DNA from: Marisa cornuarietis
Taxonomy: Eukaryota > Mollusca > Gastropoda > Architaenioglossa > Ampullariidae
NCBI GenBank assembly: GCA_004794655.1
Contig: SMMW01000576.1
Coordinates: forward strand, 4,832,001-4,896,000
Length of the DNA: 64,000 bases
Direction: 5' to 3'
A program made the position numbers and the translations under genes. The notes under the pieces were generated by a model. It searched no databases. It had not been told where the DNA came from and saw only the letters and a program-made list of their open reading frames with translations. Shown piece after piece: positions 49,101 to 62,803 of the stretch; within the stretch, counting starts at the first letter, position 1; each line of letters starts with the position of its first letter.

Positions 49101-52100
49101 AAGTCCAATAGAATATGGGACAGCAAAAGTATAAGCCATACCAGTCAGGACAGGCTGACCAAGTCCCTCATTGTCCCCACCATGCTGTATGGTTATGATA
49201 CTTGTACCTGATTGTTGCCATCACACTGTTATGATACTTGTACCTCATTGTCCCCATCATGCTGTATGATTATGATACCTCTTTGTCCCCATCATGCTGT
49301 ATAATACTTGTACCTTGCTTACCAAAATGGAAAGATCGATCTAAGCATTCGGAACCAAATGCTTCAGAAGACTTCTACTCACTCTTAGAAGGCATCAAAA
49401 TCCAGCGATTTTGATTGAAGCATGATCACCACACTTGTGGGGGCCCAGGAAACCCTACTTGCCACAGTGAAATGTGGTTTGGCTATGTCATCCAGCAAAA
49501 CATCCTTTTGAAAACAGCCCTCCAGGGAACTGTGGAGGGTGGGTGCTGCCGAAGTAGACAGCAGAACTGAATGGCAAATGTGAAGGAATGGACTGACTGC
49601 TCCATGCAAAAACTGCTCTTTGCTGCCCAAGACCAGCCAAGACAGTGTACCATAGCCACTGCTTCATTTAATCAGGTCCTCCCGACAGCAGGTACCAGTG
49701 GGCCAGCCCTATCGATGGGCCGGCTTGTTTGGGGATCAGCTAGTACCAGTTAAGGAATGGATGGATAATGACAAAAGTATTAATCATAGCTATAAATAAT
49801 TTTCTACAATTCTGTATTAATCATGATAATAAATTGACTTTAGGATAAAGAAGAAACAAATAATGCTTTTGGATTTTTTAAATTTAAATATATAATAAAA
49901 TTTATTTACAGATGGATCATTTCACAATTGAGGCAGTTTCACTTGGGAAACTAAAGCGAGTCATTGTTGGTCATGATGGCACAAATCCAGGTATCATCTT
50001 CTCTCATAGTACCTGTTCTTGACATATACAGTTTATAAAGTTTACCAAAACAAAGGTCTTGTGCTTTTCTTTTGAAAATGTTGTCAGGCTTCAAGTTGAA
50101 TTATTGTAGTATCTTGTTTTGGCAGGTGATGGTTGGTTTCTTGAAAAAATAATTATCTCAGAACCTGATGCTAAACCTCATGAGACAAGTATCTTCCACT
50201 GTAACAGGCAAGTATTACTGTCAGGCATTATGTAGGTAAATACAGACTGGACACCATATTGTAGCAAGCATGCTTTTCATAGGTAAATGAAAGCAAGAAA
50301 TCATAACAAACAGATTTTTTCTGTGCTTTGCAAGGATGATAAGTTTATGATATGTAATATCCCTGTTGGGCATATCAAGATACAACAGAAACTAACACCT
50401 GGATACTCAGTGTAATGTAAAGACCAAACACATCACAACTTTGATGAAAATGAGTAAATCAGCAGAAGAATTTATAGTGCTAAATGCACATGCACTGTCA
50501 TGTGTGCATGCAGGTGTTGGCATGCAGATGAAGGCTTATGACATTTGACTCTTCTATAGGTGGCTTGATGAAGGAGAAGATGATGGAAAGATTGTTCGAG
50601 AACTGAGCGTGCAGGATGGATACATGGATGACATCCTTGCAAAAAGAAATGTAAGTTAGCCTGTTATAGGTCAGTTTTAGTCCCAGTCACTGGAATTGTG
50701 CAAGTTTCAAATTAAAGATTGCAAATTGTAATGCAGATTACTGTCTACCTATCATTTCCTGAAATCTTATTGGATTTTCCAGGACATCAGTGCATAGCTT
50801 GCTTGTATATGTCATAATTTATCTGTATATCTATGAATATATGTGGCTGCATGTGTATGCATACAATGGGAATACTGATGAAGATGCATAAGATGGACAT
50901 ATATAGATATATATATATATAGAGAGAGAAAGAGAGCAGGGAGGGAAAAGAGAGGTAGATTTGAACTTAAATTAAATTAACATTCTTTTTCTGAGAAAGA
51001 AAACCATAAGTCCTTAAGTACTAAGGACAAATAGTTTTTTTATCTTATTTTTTTCCCTTTCTGACTTTTAAAACAAAATTTGTCCACAAATTCATTACAG
51101 TGGGAGTTTGAGAAGTGGAAATTTGAAAACAAGAATCAAGTAATGTTGTTTTCCTTGGTTACGGGCAAAGCACTTCGCATCAAAGTAGATGGCACAGTTG
51201 ATGGACTTGGAGAAAGAGCTGATCCAGGAGGCAAGCACACAAAAATTTGGTTTCCCAAAGGGACATTATGTACTGTCCTTGTGAACTTGCATGCGTTTGA
51301 CCTTGTGATTTAAGAAACCTGGTTTTGTTTTATTTAACTGTAGTCATCTTTACAAGATAAGACTTTATTTACCCCAGAGGGCAGTTAGTAGCAGCTCTGT
51401 AGGAAAGCAAGGGTTAGAACCACACAGCACAACAACAATCAACAATCTCATAGGAAAGCAAGGGTTAGAACCACACAGCACAACAACAATCAACAATCTC
51501 ATTACTTATTCATACCTGCTCCACTAGGCAAGCCCGCATACAAGAATAATTCAGATATGCATATGATCTGAACTCATTAACACATAGCAATGGTCAGAAT
51601 TCACATGGCTGAAACAATGAAAGGCAGTCTCAATCAGTTGGTCACACACAGAATCAGAAAAGTTGATGGAACTCTCCTGGCAGGACAAATTTATAATCAC
51701 AATCATGCTAAATAATTGTTATTGATTCATAGAGCATCTGATCTTAAAATGTACTTCAAAGGATGCTTTTTTACAATACATTAAGTTTTCTCAGTTTCTC
51801 CACATTAAAATTTGATTTTACATTTTGAAGCTCATTTTTGGTGGCTTTAGTTTTTGCATCAGTAACTAGATGTGGCATAGCTGTGAATGAAAAGGTCTTC
51901 TAAGGCTGGACTATTTGTCAGATGCTATATTGACCTTTTTTTTTTTTTTCTTTTTTTTCCAGCAATTTTTTCGGTCTCATCCAAGAAACCAATGGTTCGC
52001 ATATTTACAAGTCAATTAAATTCAAACTTTCATTTAGCCATTGACAATGGCAAAGTGGTTGGACATGTAAGTGATAACAAAGTAATGTTATTTATTTATA

Positions 52101-55100
52101 CTGTCATTGTGATTAAGAAGTTTTTCTGTTGTTTATTTTAGAGAGAAAGAGGGAGAGTAAATCTATGCACAAAAGTTTGATAGATGAATTTTGGCACTGA
52201 CTTCACTTGTACTGTCTTGTTTGGGGCTAAATCACATGCAAACAATGAAGTTAACTAAAACAGTTTATTATTGTTTGCTTATTTCTGGAACATGAAAGTA
52301 TATTATTATAATTTTCAGTAAACGATTTTTTATTGTGAATTTCTTTTGCATTGTCAGCTTGGGAAAGCTTTAATACCAGCAGTGTAAGATATTGTTTACT
52401 GTACCTGGCAGCCCTTTGAGTTTATGAGAAACTTAGGCAGTTCATTGTGTAATTTTAATACTTTGCTTTAAAGAAGAAGACACATTTGTAATCCTGAAGA
52501 CATTAATCAGCCACCCATCATGTGATTGTATATTAGGGTCGTGGAGGGCCATACTGTGAGTTCCGAATACATGTTCAAAACAATCTCACTGTGATGCTGG
52601 AAGGAGTGAAGAGTCCTCTGCAGTTTGTGTCTCTTCTTGAATCAGGCAAACTTGGAGATCCTCGGGGCATTCTTGATCATGACCCTGGAAAACACTTCCA
52701 TGTTTACTGCAAGGTGCATGTTATTGCCGTAGACTTTGTTTACTTCAGATGTGTTTGTGGTTTGTTCTCCCTGAGTTGCTTTAATTGTTTTGTTACAAAT
52801 TTTGTTCAGGTTATTATTTGTGATTGATGTTCTATGAAACTTGAAATGCAACAATGTTGCATGCTTTCTTCCTTCTTCAAATGTCAAATGATGCTGTGTT
52901 TATAGTAAGAGAATACCATAAGCTGTTTCAGAGCATGGATATAATTTAAATGCCACTTGATGCTGTGTTTGTAAGAAGAGAATACTATAAGCTGTTTCAG
53001 AGCACAGATGTAATTTTTCAGGGTATTTTACGCCAACATGGAGTGCTTATGCTGCGGACATCCAACACCCAGGCAGTGAACGTGGATCATGACCTCAATG
53101 TGTCTGGCAGAGGCAAATGCGGCCGAGCTGGCCACTTTCGAGTGCACAAAATTGATCAAGGTGGGGTTCGTCTATTTGAGAGCATGGTCTACCCAGAAAA
53201 GTTCCTTCGATTATTTGATGGCAAAATCGACTGCCAGGTTTGTATTACGTTAAGAAAGATTTTACCTGTTGATTGTTTTTTGTAGAAGTTAAGTATGACA
53301 CACCTGAAGAGTATTTGAAATTCTCTTTACCACACGCACACCCCAAACCAATACCCCCCCACTCCATTCCCCACAACAAAAAATGTTGCACGTACAACCC
53401 CAAAGCTCTTGTGCATTTGTAGATTTCTTCTTTCTTCAAATAAAGCAAATTTTGCACTTAATTATTATGCTTTGCAAAAATTCTTTTCAGGGTGGACGAG
53501 ATGAGAACTCCCATTTTGTAGTGACAAAACATAAAGACAAAGGCTACATCACTCTCCAATCTAAGATACAGCGTGGCATTTTCGTTGGTCTTACACCCAA
53601 GGGAGAAGTACGCCCTACCGTAGACACTGGCGTCAGTAATGTCTGGCTTTTCCCAGAAGTTGTTGAGTGTATGTTATGGCTTTAACTGCTTTTTGATTAA
53701 CCAAGCATTGTACATAAACATACTTGGAATCTGACATAATGTGCCAGGAGATAAACAAAAAAAGTCAACCAAAAGTGACATGGCATTCAAATGTAACTCA
53801 TTAGTATAAGACGATTTTTGTTCACAATTTTAGGCAATGCTTTTTTGTATCTGTGAAATACAAATAATTGGCTGTATGCTGATTACCTGACTGTTTATCT
53901 GTGATATGTAACAGTTGGGGTTCCCAAAGAGCAGCTGGAGAAAGAAATTCAGTCTCCAGAGAAAGAAGTAGAACCAAAAAAGAAGAAACAGGAGGTCATA
54001 CGTAAGTTCTTTTGTGTTGAGTCATGATTTGGGGAAAAGATTATGGTGACTTTGTGATATTTCCTGTGAAAGAGTTGCTGGGAGCTTTAAATTCTTAAAA
54101 GTGCAATTTATATATGTCAGCTATATCTCATTATGTTTCTGTCACAGAGGGAGATTGGAAAGTGACAGTAGACACAATTGAAAATCTTGAGCATGGTGAT
54201 GTTGTACTGGTGGTGTATGGAGACAAAGGTAGTTCTGGGCCAATCAACTTGGAACCACCTGTCAAGAATGGACTAGCCTTCCGTGCTGGCAACACCGATG
54301 AATTTAAGGTTGGTTGTGAGTGTGTTCATGTCTGATAGTGTCTACTGTCTACGCCCTAATGTTCCGATGATTCATCTTTCATTTGACTATCTTTGCTGAC
54401 ATTGTGCATCTGTATGAAACTAATCTTACTGTGGCCGTTAGCATGATGCTCTAACAAGAGTTGTGATTATGGAACCAGGTTTCAGTCAGCGAAAGTTAAG
54501 CCACTGAACCAGAGATCGACAGTTGATCTTCTATATAAACGTCATAAGTAACTTTTTGCTACTTTTAAACAGAACTTTATTGACTTAACAAAGATTTCAT
54601 GCAATGGCAAGGTTACTGACTGCATCTGTGCTGATGGCGTTCACCTACTTAACATGAGTGGCTGCTATGCGGGGTCACACAATAATCTCATTGTTTTTGA
54701 GATCAGCGCCCATTATTTTATGTTTATGTGTTTTACCTTTTTTTTCAAGTGCTTTGAGCCTGCCTTTGATGGTGGGGTAAAGCACTATATAAATATACAT
54801 TGTTATTATTATTATTATGTGGTGTGTGTGTGTGGCACTATGTGCAAGTATGTTTGTGAAATGCTTTTAGCTTTCTACTGTGTTTAAAAAAAATTTTTAT
54901 GCTGTTATCTCTTCTTCAGACCAATCTTCTCAAAGTAGGTCAGGTGTACAAGGTGCGTCTAGAGCTTCTTCCTAAAAGTACGTCTCACTCTCCTGCATGG
55001 AAAGTTGGGAGTGTCAAAATGGCTGATCTGAATGGAAAGAATGAGTTGATCTTTAAGTTCAACCGCTGGCTTTCTTTACAATATGAAGATGGAGACACCA

Positions 55101-58100
55101 TGGGAGAGCTGCCTGTAGTCAACAAAGGCAAAGAAGTACTTCCAGGTATTGCTTTTTCTTTCCTTTCGGTCAAAGCTAACATTCAAAAAAGTAAGTTCCT
55201 TGAACTGTCTTCATTTTTCATAAGCAGTAAGATAGGGTTATGCCCCTTCAGCAGCTGTGGGGTTAGAGATGAAGAATATATAACCTTCAGAGAGACAGCA
55301 CCATTTTTGCTTTCCTTGTTTTATAGAAATGATAAGACTTTATTTATCTCAAATGGCAATATGGGAATGTTTTAGTACCATATTTTGGGATTCACAGTTT
55401 TAAAGTTGCTTGTCATTGACTTTCCCAGTTATTAATCATCTAATGGTGAACATTGACATTAATTTTCTTATAATCCCTGTGAAGTAATCAAATTATTTTT
55501 TTCTTTTTGAATTTTCAGTTCGCAAATATGAGGTCAGGGTATACACAGGAAAGGAAGAGAATGCTGATACAAAGGCTCAGATCTACTTGAATGTATTTGG
55601 GGAACATGGTGACTGGGGAAAGCGCATCTTGCATAAGTCAAATAACAAGATTCCATTCCAACGAGATCAAGTGGGTTATAGAACATTTTGCTTTATATGC
55701 TATAAAATCCTGGCATGCTTTGAAAATGAGGAATTTCAACGCATCATGTTTTCAGAAGATGATTCGTTTTTAGACTGTCATGTTATCCTAGCCCTGCTGT
55801 TCCTCTTAAGCAAGCTATCACTGAGGGAGAGAACTGCAGGTCTACAGTGAGATTAATTAGGTGTGTCTGCGCAAGAAAGATCTACCATGTGGAGTTACGA
55901 TTTTTGAATGTCAAAGGTTAACACGAAAACTACAGTACTTTAGCCTTGATTGCATGTATGCTTAATTTATTTAGGTTCTGGAGTACAGGATAATTAAAGT
56001 ATTTGGCGGTCCGGTGGCGCAACAGTTAGCGCCTGTCACCAATACAGTGAAGGTTGGCTGCCTTGGGCTCAGTTCTCGTCTCGGGCACACTGTTCTTTCT
56101 CTGCATGTGGCTTCTGTTTACAGGGCTGGCTGCCTTGCCGTGATATAGCCTTAGTTGCTGGCTCGGCGTAAAACCAAATAAAAAAAACAAAAAACAAAGT
56201 ATTTAGTAATTTCTACTCTAGCATAAATGACTGTGGCTTAATTTAAGACGTTTGGCTACACTCCTCCTGTTATTTCATACCATAGATCAGTGTTGGATCT
56301 GTTTATTAAACTGTAATTATTTTGATGAAAGTTGTGGCAGGCATGTGAGGTTGGTCAAGCAGTGAAATTCGTGAGCAGTTTTTGACTAATATATGTGTGC
56401 TGTTAAACCTGTCACCAAATATCTCAAATTATTCACTTTTCCAGTTTTTTACAATTATTTGATTTTTCAAGTCAGTTTCAATGTACTCAGGTCCTGTCTT
56501 GATAAGTGATGTAATTTATGAAGTATGTAGTTATAAATGGCTGTTGCCTTAGTTTTGCTTCTCAAAAGAAAGCACTAAATAGGAAAGGTACTTCGTGACT
56601 AGGTGAGATTTTAACTTGTGCGAGGGGTGGAGAACCACTCCCAGGATGGCTAACTGGCTAAGGGCAAGAAAGCTACATGTAAATATCTCTCATTGGTCAG
56701 GCTGTCTTTAAAGACATAAACAACTACCACTACCTTACAGGTTTCTTGATGTCAAGGGAAGCCAAAGTGCTGCTGCTCAAGAATGAAGAAGAACATATCT
56801 GTTTAAGTTTTTAAGTTATTACTAACTTCCATTCTTCAAAGCTGTTGCCATGATTAAAAGCACATGTCTACCATCCAGTCAAGTACAGTGTAAATTATTG
56901 GTTGAAACTCTAAAACTGACAGCCCGTTGAAAAGTTCAATCAACTGCTATTCAAAATGGCTGATTTACTGATGTGTGGGTATAGTGTAGTAGAGACATAA
57001 ACTGCTTTGTCCATCCTTACCGTTGGTTATTTATGGCCAGTATGATACGTTTTCCCATTTCCCAATTTTTTGGCTAGCAGCCTTCACTGTGATGTCAAAA
57101 TGTGACCTCTTTGTAAACAGGTTTTCCATGTTATGTGCAGGTTGATGTGTTTGAGGTTGAGGCAGTCAGTCTCGGACATTTGTCACAATGTCTGATTGGT
57201 CACGACAGCACTAAAGCTGGCGATGGCTGGTACTTGGAAAACATTGTTGTCAAGGAGGGAAAGAATGGTGGCCAATACACATTTCCTTGCAAAAAGTGAG
57301 ATCTACAGCAGTTCTATTGTTTTTCTTATTGCTCCATAGCTTTGACTAGCTTTTGATTTCTTACAGTTTAAAAACAAGTTTTTATAATTGTTTTTATGCA
57401 CACAGATTTGCTTGTCAACACATAAAAATTTTTGAAAGGACTAGTGGGGTGCACATTTTTTATGATTGTGTAAAGCTCAGTTCAATATAATATTCCACCC
57501 AGTCTGGATGGATACACCCATTCTGTTTTTGAGATACACACCAACAAACGTCACCCTGCACAGAAAGTAGTTAACACTACAGAAAACATGCATACACCAC
57601 TATTGCTACAGAATTATTATACCTTCCAACAATGGATCACAGTTAAGGGACTCGGAGAGAGTTTGTGTACAAACATAACATTGCAATTTTAAATGTTTTC
57701 TGCATGGTGGTGCGTGTTGGTGTTTTTACCTTGAGAACAGTAGTGATATATTCACCCAAATATGAGGAAATAGTATCTTACACTGAGCTTTATCCATTCA
57801 TTATGATAAAATGCACCATAGCTGTCCTTTAAGCATAAGACATATTTTTTTCTTGTGTGCATGTATTCATGTTTCTAGATTCCTAACAGTGGGGACTGTG
57901 AGATACTGAATATGCCACTATTTTTCCACCGTTTCTAGCAACATTGTTTTCACTTATTCAAAACTCTCTTGCAATCCTCAGGTGGCTGGACTCGGGAAAG
58001 GAAGACCGAAAAGTTGAGCGCATTTTGCATGTGAAGGGTAGGTGAAGGTGGTGCTTCTTAACCCACACTTTGCTTCAACACTCCTTACAGCTAACCTTTT

Positions 58101-61100
58101 TCTGCATGGTGCTGATTTTTTGCTTTAATCTCTCTAAGGCTTAATGCATAAAAAACCCAGACTTGTTTGTGTGCCTTAATCAAATTGATCTAGCTATATT
58201 AACAGGTATTTAAATTTTAATTGTTATTTTTACTTACTTTTGTGTGAGATTTCAAATAAGCTTTTTTTAAAAAGCAATTTACCTATAGAGGGCATAATTT
58301 ATGGTAAGTCTTTCTTAAGATGGACAAAGATTATTTGTTTACTTTTGGTCTTAAAAGAAATTTTAAACGTGTATGTATTTCATATAATTGTGCAAGTTAT
58401 TACACATTTTTGTGGCATGGACTGTGCTGGTGCCTTTGTACATTTACATGCATGTAACTTGTAAGATTTATAGATTTTTACACAAGTTTATCTTTGAATG
58501 ATATTTTCTGGTGGTGGAATTTTGTAAATCTTTGGCTTTTTTATACAGAGAAAGCTCTTTAGTTTTCAACGGGACGCAGTAAATTTGAAACATAATGTAT
58601 AATTCATGAACTGGCAGCTTAGTTATAATAGTAATTAATATCAGTATGGCATGTGCATGTATGTATGCATAGGCATGTCCATATGCACATGTGTGTTTGA
58701 GTGTGTGTGTGTGTGTTGTCATCTACATGAATTAATTTTAGAAAAATGTTTCTTTTCTGTGTTTCCACTTTTGATCTTACATTTTATTATTGTTGCCCTT
58801 TGCTTTACCTTGTATTTTTCTAAGCAAGCTGATTTATTGTTTAGGCATGGTGTTACTGGTGTAAATAAAATCTGAATACTTCTCCACATTTAACATATTT
58901 TTGGTGTACAGTCAATTAATACTGTGACCCTTACCATTTCAACTTGTTGTTGTTCTGTTGATTTTTATAATTATGTTTTTACACATTGAGACTAACTTTG
59001 AAAGGGCTTTCATATGCTGCTGTGCTAAATTTCCTTTACTCTTGAGAGTGGCTTTACAGATTTATTTTGTAGTAGGGGTCTCAAGAAAGCCCCAACACAA
59101 AATAAAAATAAAATTTTAAATGTTTTATTTTATATAATATTCAAGAAATGGTTTGTTAGTGTCAGAATTAAATCCTTTTGCCTTATTGTGTCTGATTTGT
59201 TTTGGAAGAGTTAATTAATTCCTGTGTATAACCTTTTTTGAGACATCCTGTTAACACTGTGCCCAGCCAGAATACAATATACTTATGATAGTTTAATAAG
59301 AAGGATATTTTGGTGTGATGATATATAAACATGTACTTCTGGCATGTTTTTTAAATACTTATTCCCATAAGAAATAAAAATATCAGGATATTGATAGACT
59401 GTCAGTATTGTAAAAAATTGTATCTTCCCTAGCTCATGTTATGAACAATTAAAGTACTATTTAATGTGATTTTAAATTGGCCAAAGTGATGCCTGTATAT
59501 ATCTTTCACTTCCTCATATTCTTGACAGATGCCCTGCTTAACTTCTGCCAATTCTGCTTTGTTGTTTGATCTCTGACTGGTGAAAGTGAGATGTTGTATC
59601 TGATTAATCACATCTTGATAATATACAGTTTCATGGTCTTCCCATAATGCACTTTGTCTGCCACTTTTTATTCTTTTTCAAGCTTGTACTTATCCTGCCA
59701 AACACCACTTAAACTGCAAATGTTGTATAATATCCTTACTGAAATACAAAATGGGCTGTGACCTTCTTTAATACTATATCGAGTACCACTTCTTGATGAA
59801 AATTATTTCTTTGATCAGCTGCTACAGTCACACATGCAGACAGAAATGTTTCCCCCCTCAAAAAACAAAACAAAACAAAAATATTATGGCAGCCCATCTA
59901 CATGCAGCCAACATATATAAGCATAAGAAAAAAACTATTGCTTTATTGATACTGTAGACATCGATCCAGTGATAAGTTTATGAGAGTGGATTATAGTTTG
60001 TCATATCTTCTGTTTTGTGAGATAATAAATTTAAGGTGACCAAGTTCAAATGCTTTGTTAAAGTGTTGCTGTCTTTTTTTTTTTTTTGTAACATAGTCAG
60101 CTTTTTTTTCTTTTTTGCCAGAATCAGACACTAAGCAAGCAACAGGTAAGATCAAATATTAATTTTCAAAGTGAAGAATTAAAGAATACTTTGACCAGAA
60201 TAACTACAGACAGCATGCAGTTTAAAAAAGCAGTTAACATAATCCCTTCTAAAATAATACAGATCACTATCATTCACATATTCTTACACCTTCCATAAAA
60301 GAAAGATAGCATCAGTCAAAACTAAAAGGGCAACTTTCATTGTAAAAACTAAACTGGAATTCACTTTTCTGATTAAGGTTTAACTCATTCACATTAAAGT
60401 TAAAGCTTGGTGTGCATATTATAGTAAGGTAAATTAGAAGCTGATACTTACTCAAAAGCTAACAGGTTTAATATTTCTACTTTTTCCCTTTCATCATATA
60501 TACTTTATTCTCATTTAGTTCTCTGTCTTCTTTTATCCTGAAAAGCTTCTCCTTATGGCTTATTCTATGGTCCACATGTTTGATCATCCATGTGTGTGTG
60601 TGTGTGTGTGTGTTTATGGATATGTAAATATAGATATATTGATTAAATGTAGAACTGAAGATTGGTCACTCTTTTTAGGAAAAGTAAATTGGCACAAATT
60701 CTTAAAAAACACAAATTGGCAATTACAATAATTTACCAAAGTTCAATCAAAATTCCTTGCACCGCTGGTATTGAAAATGCTACCATACAAAAATGCATCA
60801 ACACTTTATGCACTCAGGTCTTCCTGAATAGAACAAGTACCACACTATGCTGGTAGAGGTTGCTGGACAAATTAAAAGAATTAAAAACTTATTGACCACA
60901 GTTCTAAAAAATATTGATGAGCCTTTGCCTTCTGTCAAAAATGTCACCTATTTTGTAGTTAATTTGATGATGGGCATAGGGGAAGCAAATAGCTATAGTT
61001 AGAGCACCAGTTTCTGAGGCACACACACACACACAAGGTGGCTTGATAGAGGTGTGGCATAGAGAATTTACCCCAGCTGACCCACCTGATGAATTGATAC

Positions 61101-62763
61101 CTCTAACTCAGAGTCTCTAAAACTTTACTTCCCAACAACTGAAAGTGGCCAGACGTTTGCCTTTCTTTAAAAAATAAAACCTGCAATGTAGCACTGAAAT
61201 AATTTTTTTCAAAAATAGTATTCCTAATTTTGTGTGTTTTGTGTTTGGGAGATGGGAATGATACAGCTGATATGATGATTTCAAATGAAATGTTTACCAG
61301 AACCTGCTCCAGAAGTTGTTGAGAGACAGAAGACTGAGCCTCCGGAAGAAAAACCACAGGGTACAAACTCTTTAAATATTCAAATGAGCAGATCAGGAAA
61401 GTTGAGATAATGACATTTATGTTTAACTGAGGAAAAAACGTATGAGAACTTTTTATCAATCTTGCATCACATACCTGCTTTTTGATGGTCACTTGGTTTG
61501 TTTTTAATATCTAACTAAGAAATTATTAATCAGAAGTGTTAATGCAATAAACCTTCAGGTTCAGCAAAATAAAAGTTTTAAATTTTGGCATTAAATTACT
61601 TTGAAGTTTTTGAATCTTGTATGTTATGTAATAGAGGAAGCAGATAGCTGAGTTGTTGGAGTAGTATATCTGAGGATGGAGTTGTGCACATTAGCTGGTT
61701 TGATACCCATTTGTGGCACTGCATACTTTGCTTGCCTACCCTGAAATTCCTCACCAGTAGCGTTCCCAATAAAAATGCAAAATTTTCATAGCATTTTACC
61801 CTTTCCTTGTAGAAACACAAATAGCAACATTTTTTTTTCATTGGCCACACTGCCACTTTCAGTCTATTGCCAACAATGACACGGTACAAATGTATAATTT
61901 CCTTTATGTAAACATTCAATTTAATGAACTCTTCTGGAATATTCATTTCAACAAAGAATTTCTGTGTTTGACATACATCAGCTAGAAAAAGATATATTTG
62001 TATTTTTAAATGGCAACTGCAGTGTTAAGCAAACTGATCCCAAGAAAAAAAAACAAACGAGTAATCAAAGTTATAGTAAGCAGAAAATTTTGTAGCTTTT
62101 AAACAGTTATATTTGTGTAGGTTATGGCATTACTTTCTATTATCTTTCCCCCCTAATGACCAGAAGGCTATATCATTACTATCTAAATCTCACCCCTAAT
62201 AAACAGATCATTATGGCCTTACTTTCTGTTATCTCACTCCCTAATGACCAGATTGCTATGGTATTGCTTTCTAATATGTTCCCTAATGACCAGAAGGTTA
62301 TGGCATTACATTCTGTACTATTTACTGATGGTATTTGATTGTTGCGTCACTTTAACAGCTGGTGACTGGAAGGTGCAAATAACAACTGGTGCCGATGATG
62401 ACATGGGGTGTCTTGACACTGTTGTCTTGTTTGCCTATGGTGATAGAGGTTTTGATGGACCCATTCTTCTTGGGCATGGTTCTGATGGTGTTTTCTCTCC
62501 AGGCATCACAGATGAGTTCAAGGTAAGTTATCTCTCTGTTGTGCCAGTCCCCCAACAGAGGATTGTACCATCTTCATGACACCATGATTGTAGTGATAAG
62601 AAAAACATTTCTGTCAGGTATGTGCTGGCAATAGTCTTGATAGCATATTTATTAGTGTTGATGACTAGCAGAAAAGTGTGAATGTTTTGTTGATAATGTT
62701 GATAGTGACCATAAAAGTGATTACTACTTCATCTGGAATAGATGGCCTTTGAACTGTTTGATA

Positions 62764-62803
<40 letters not shown>

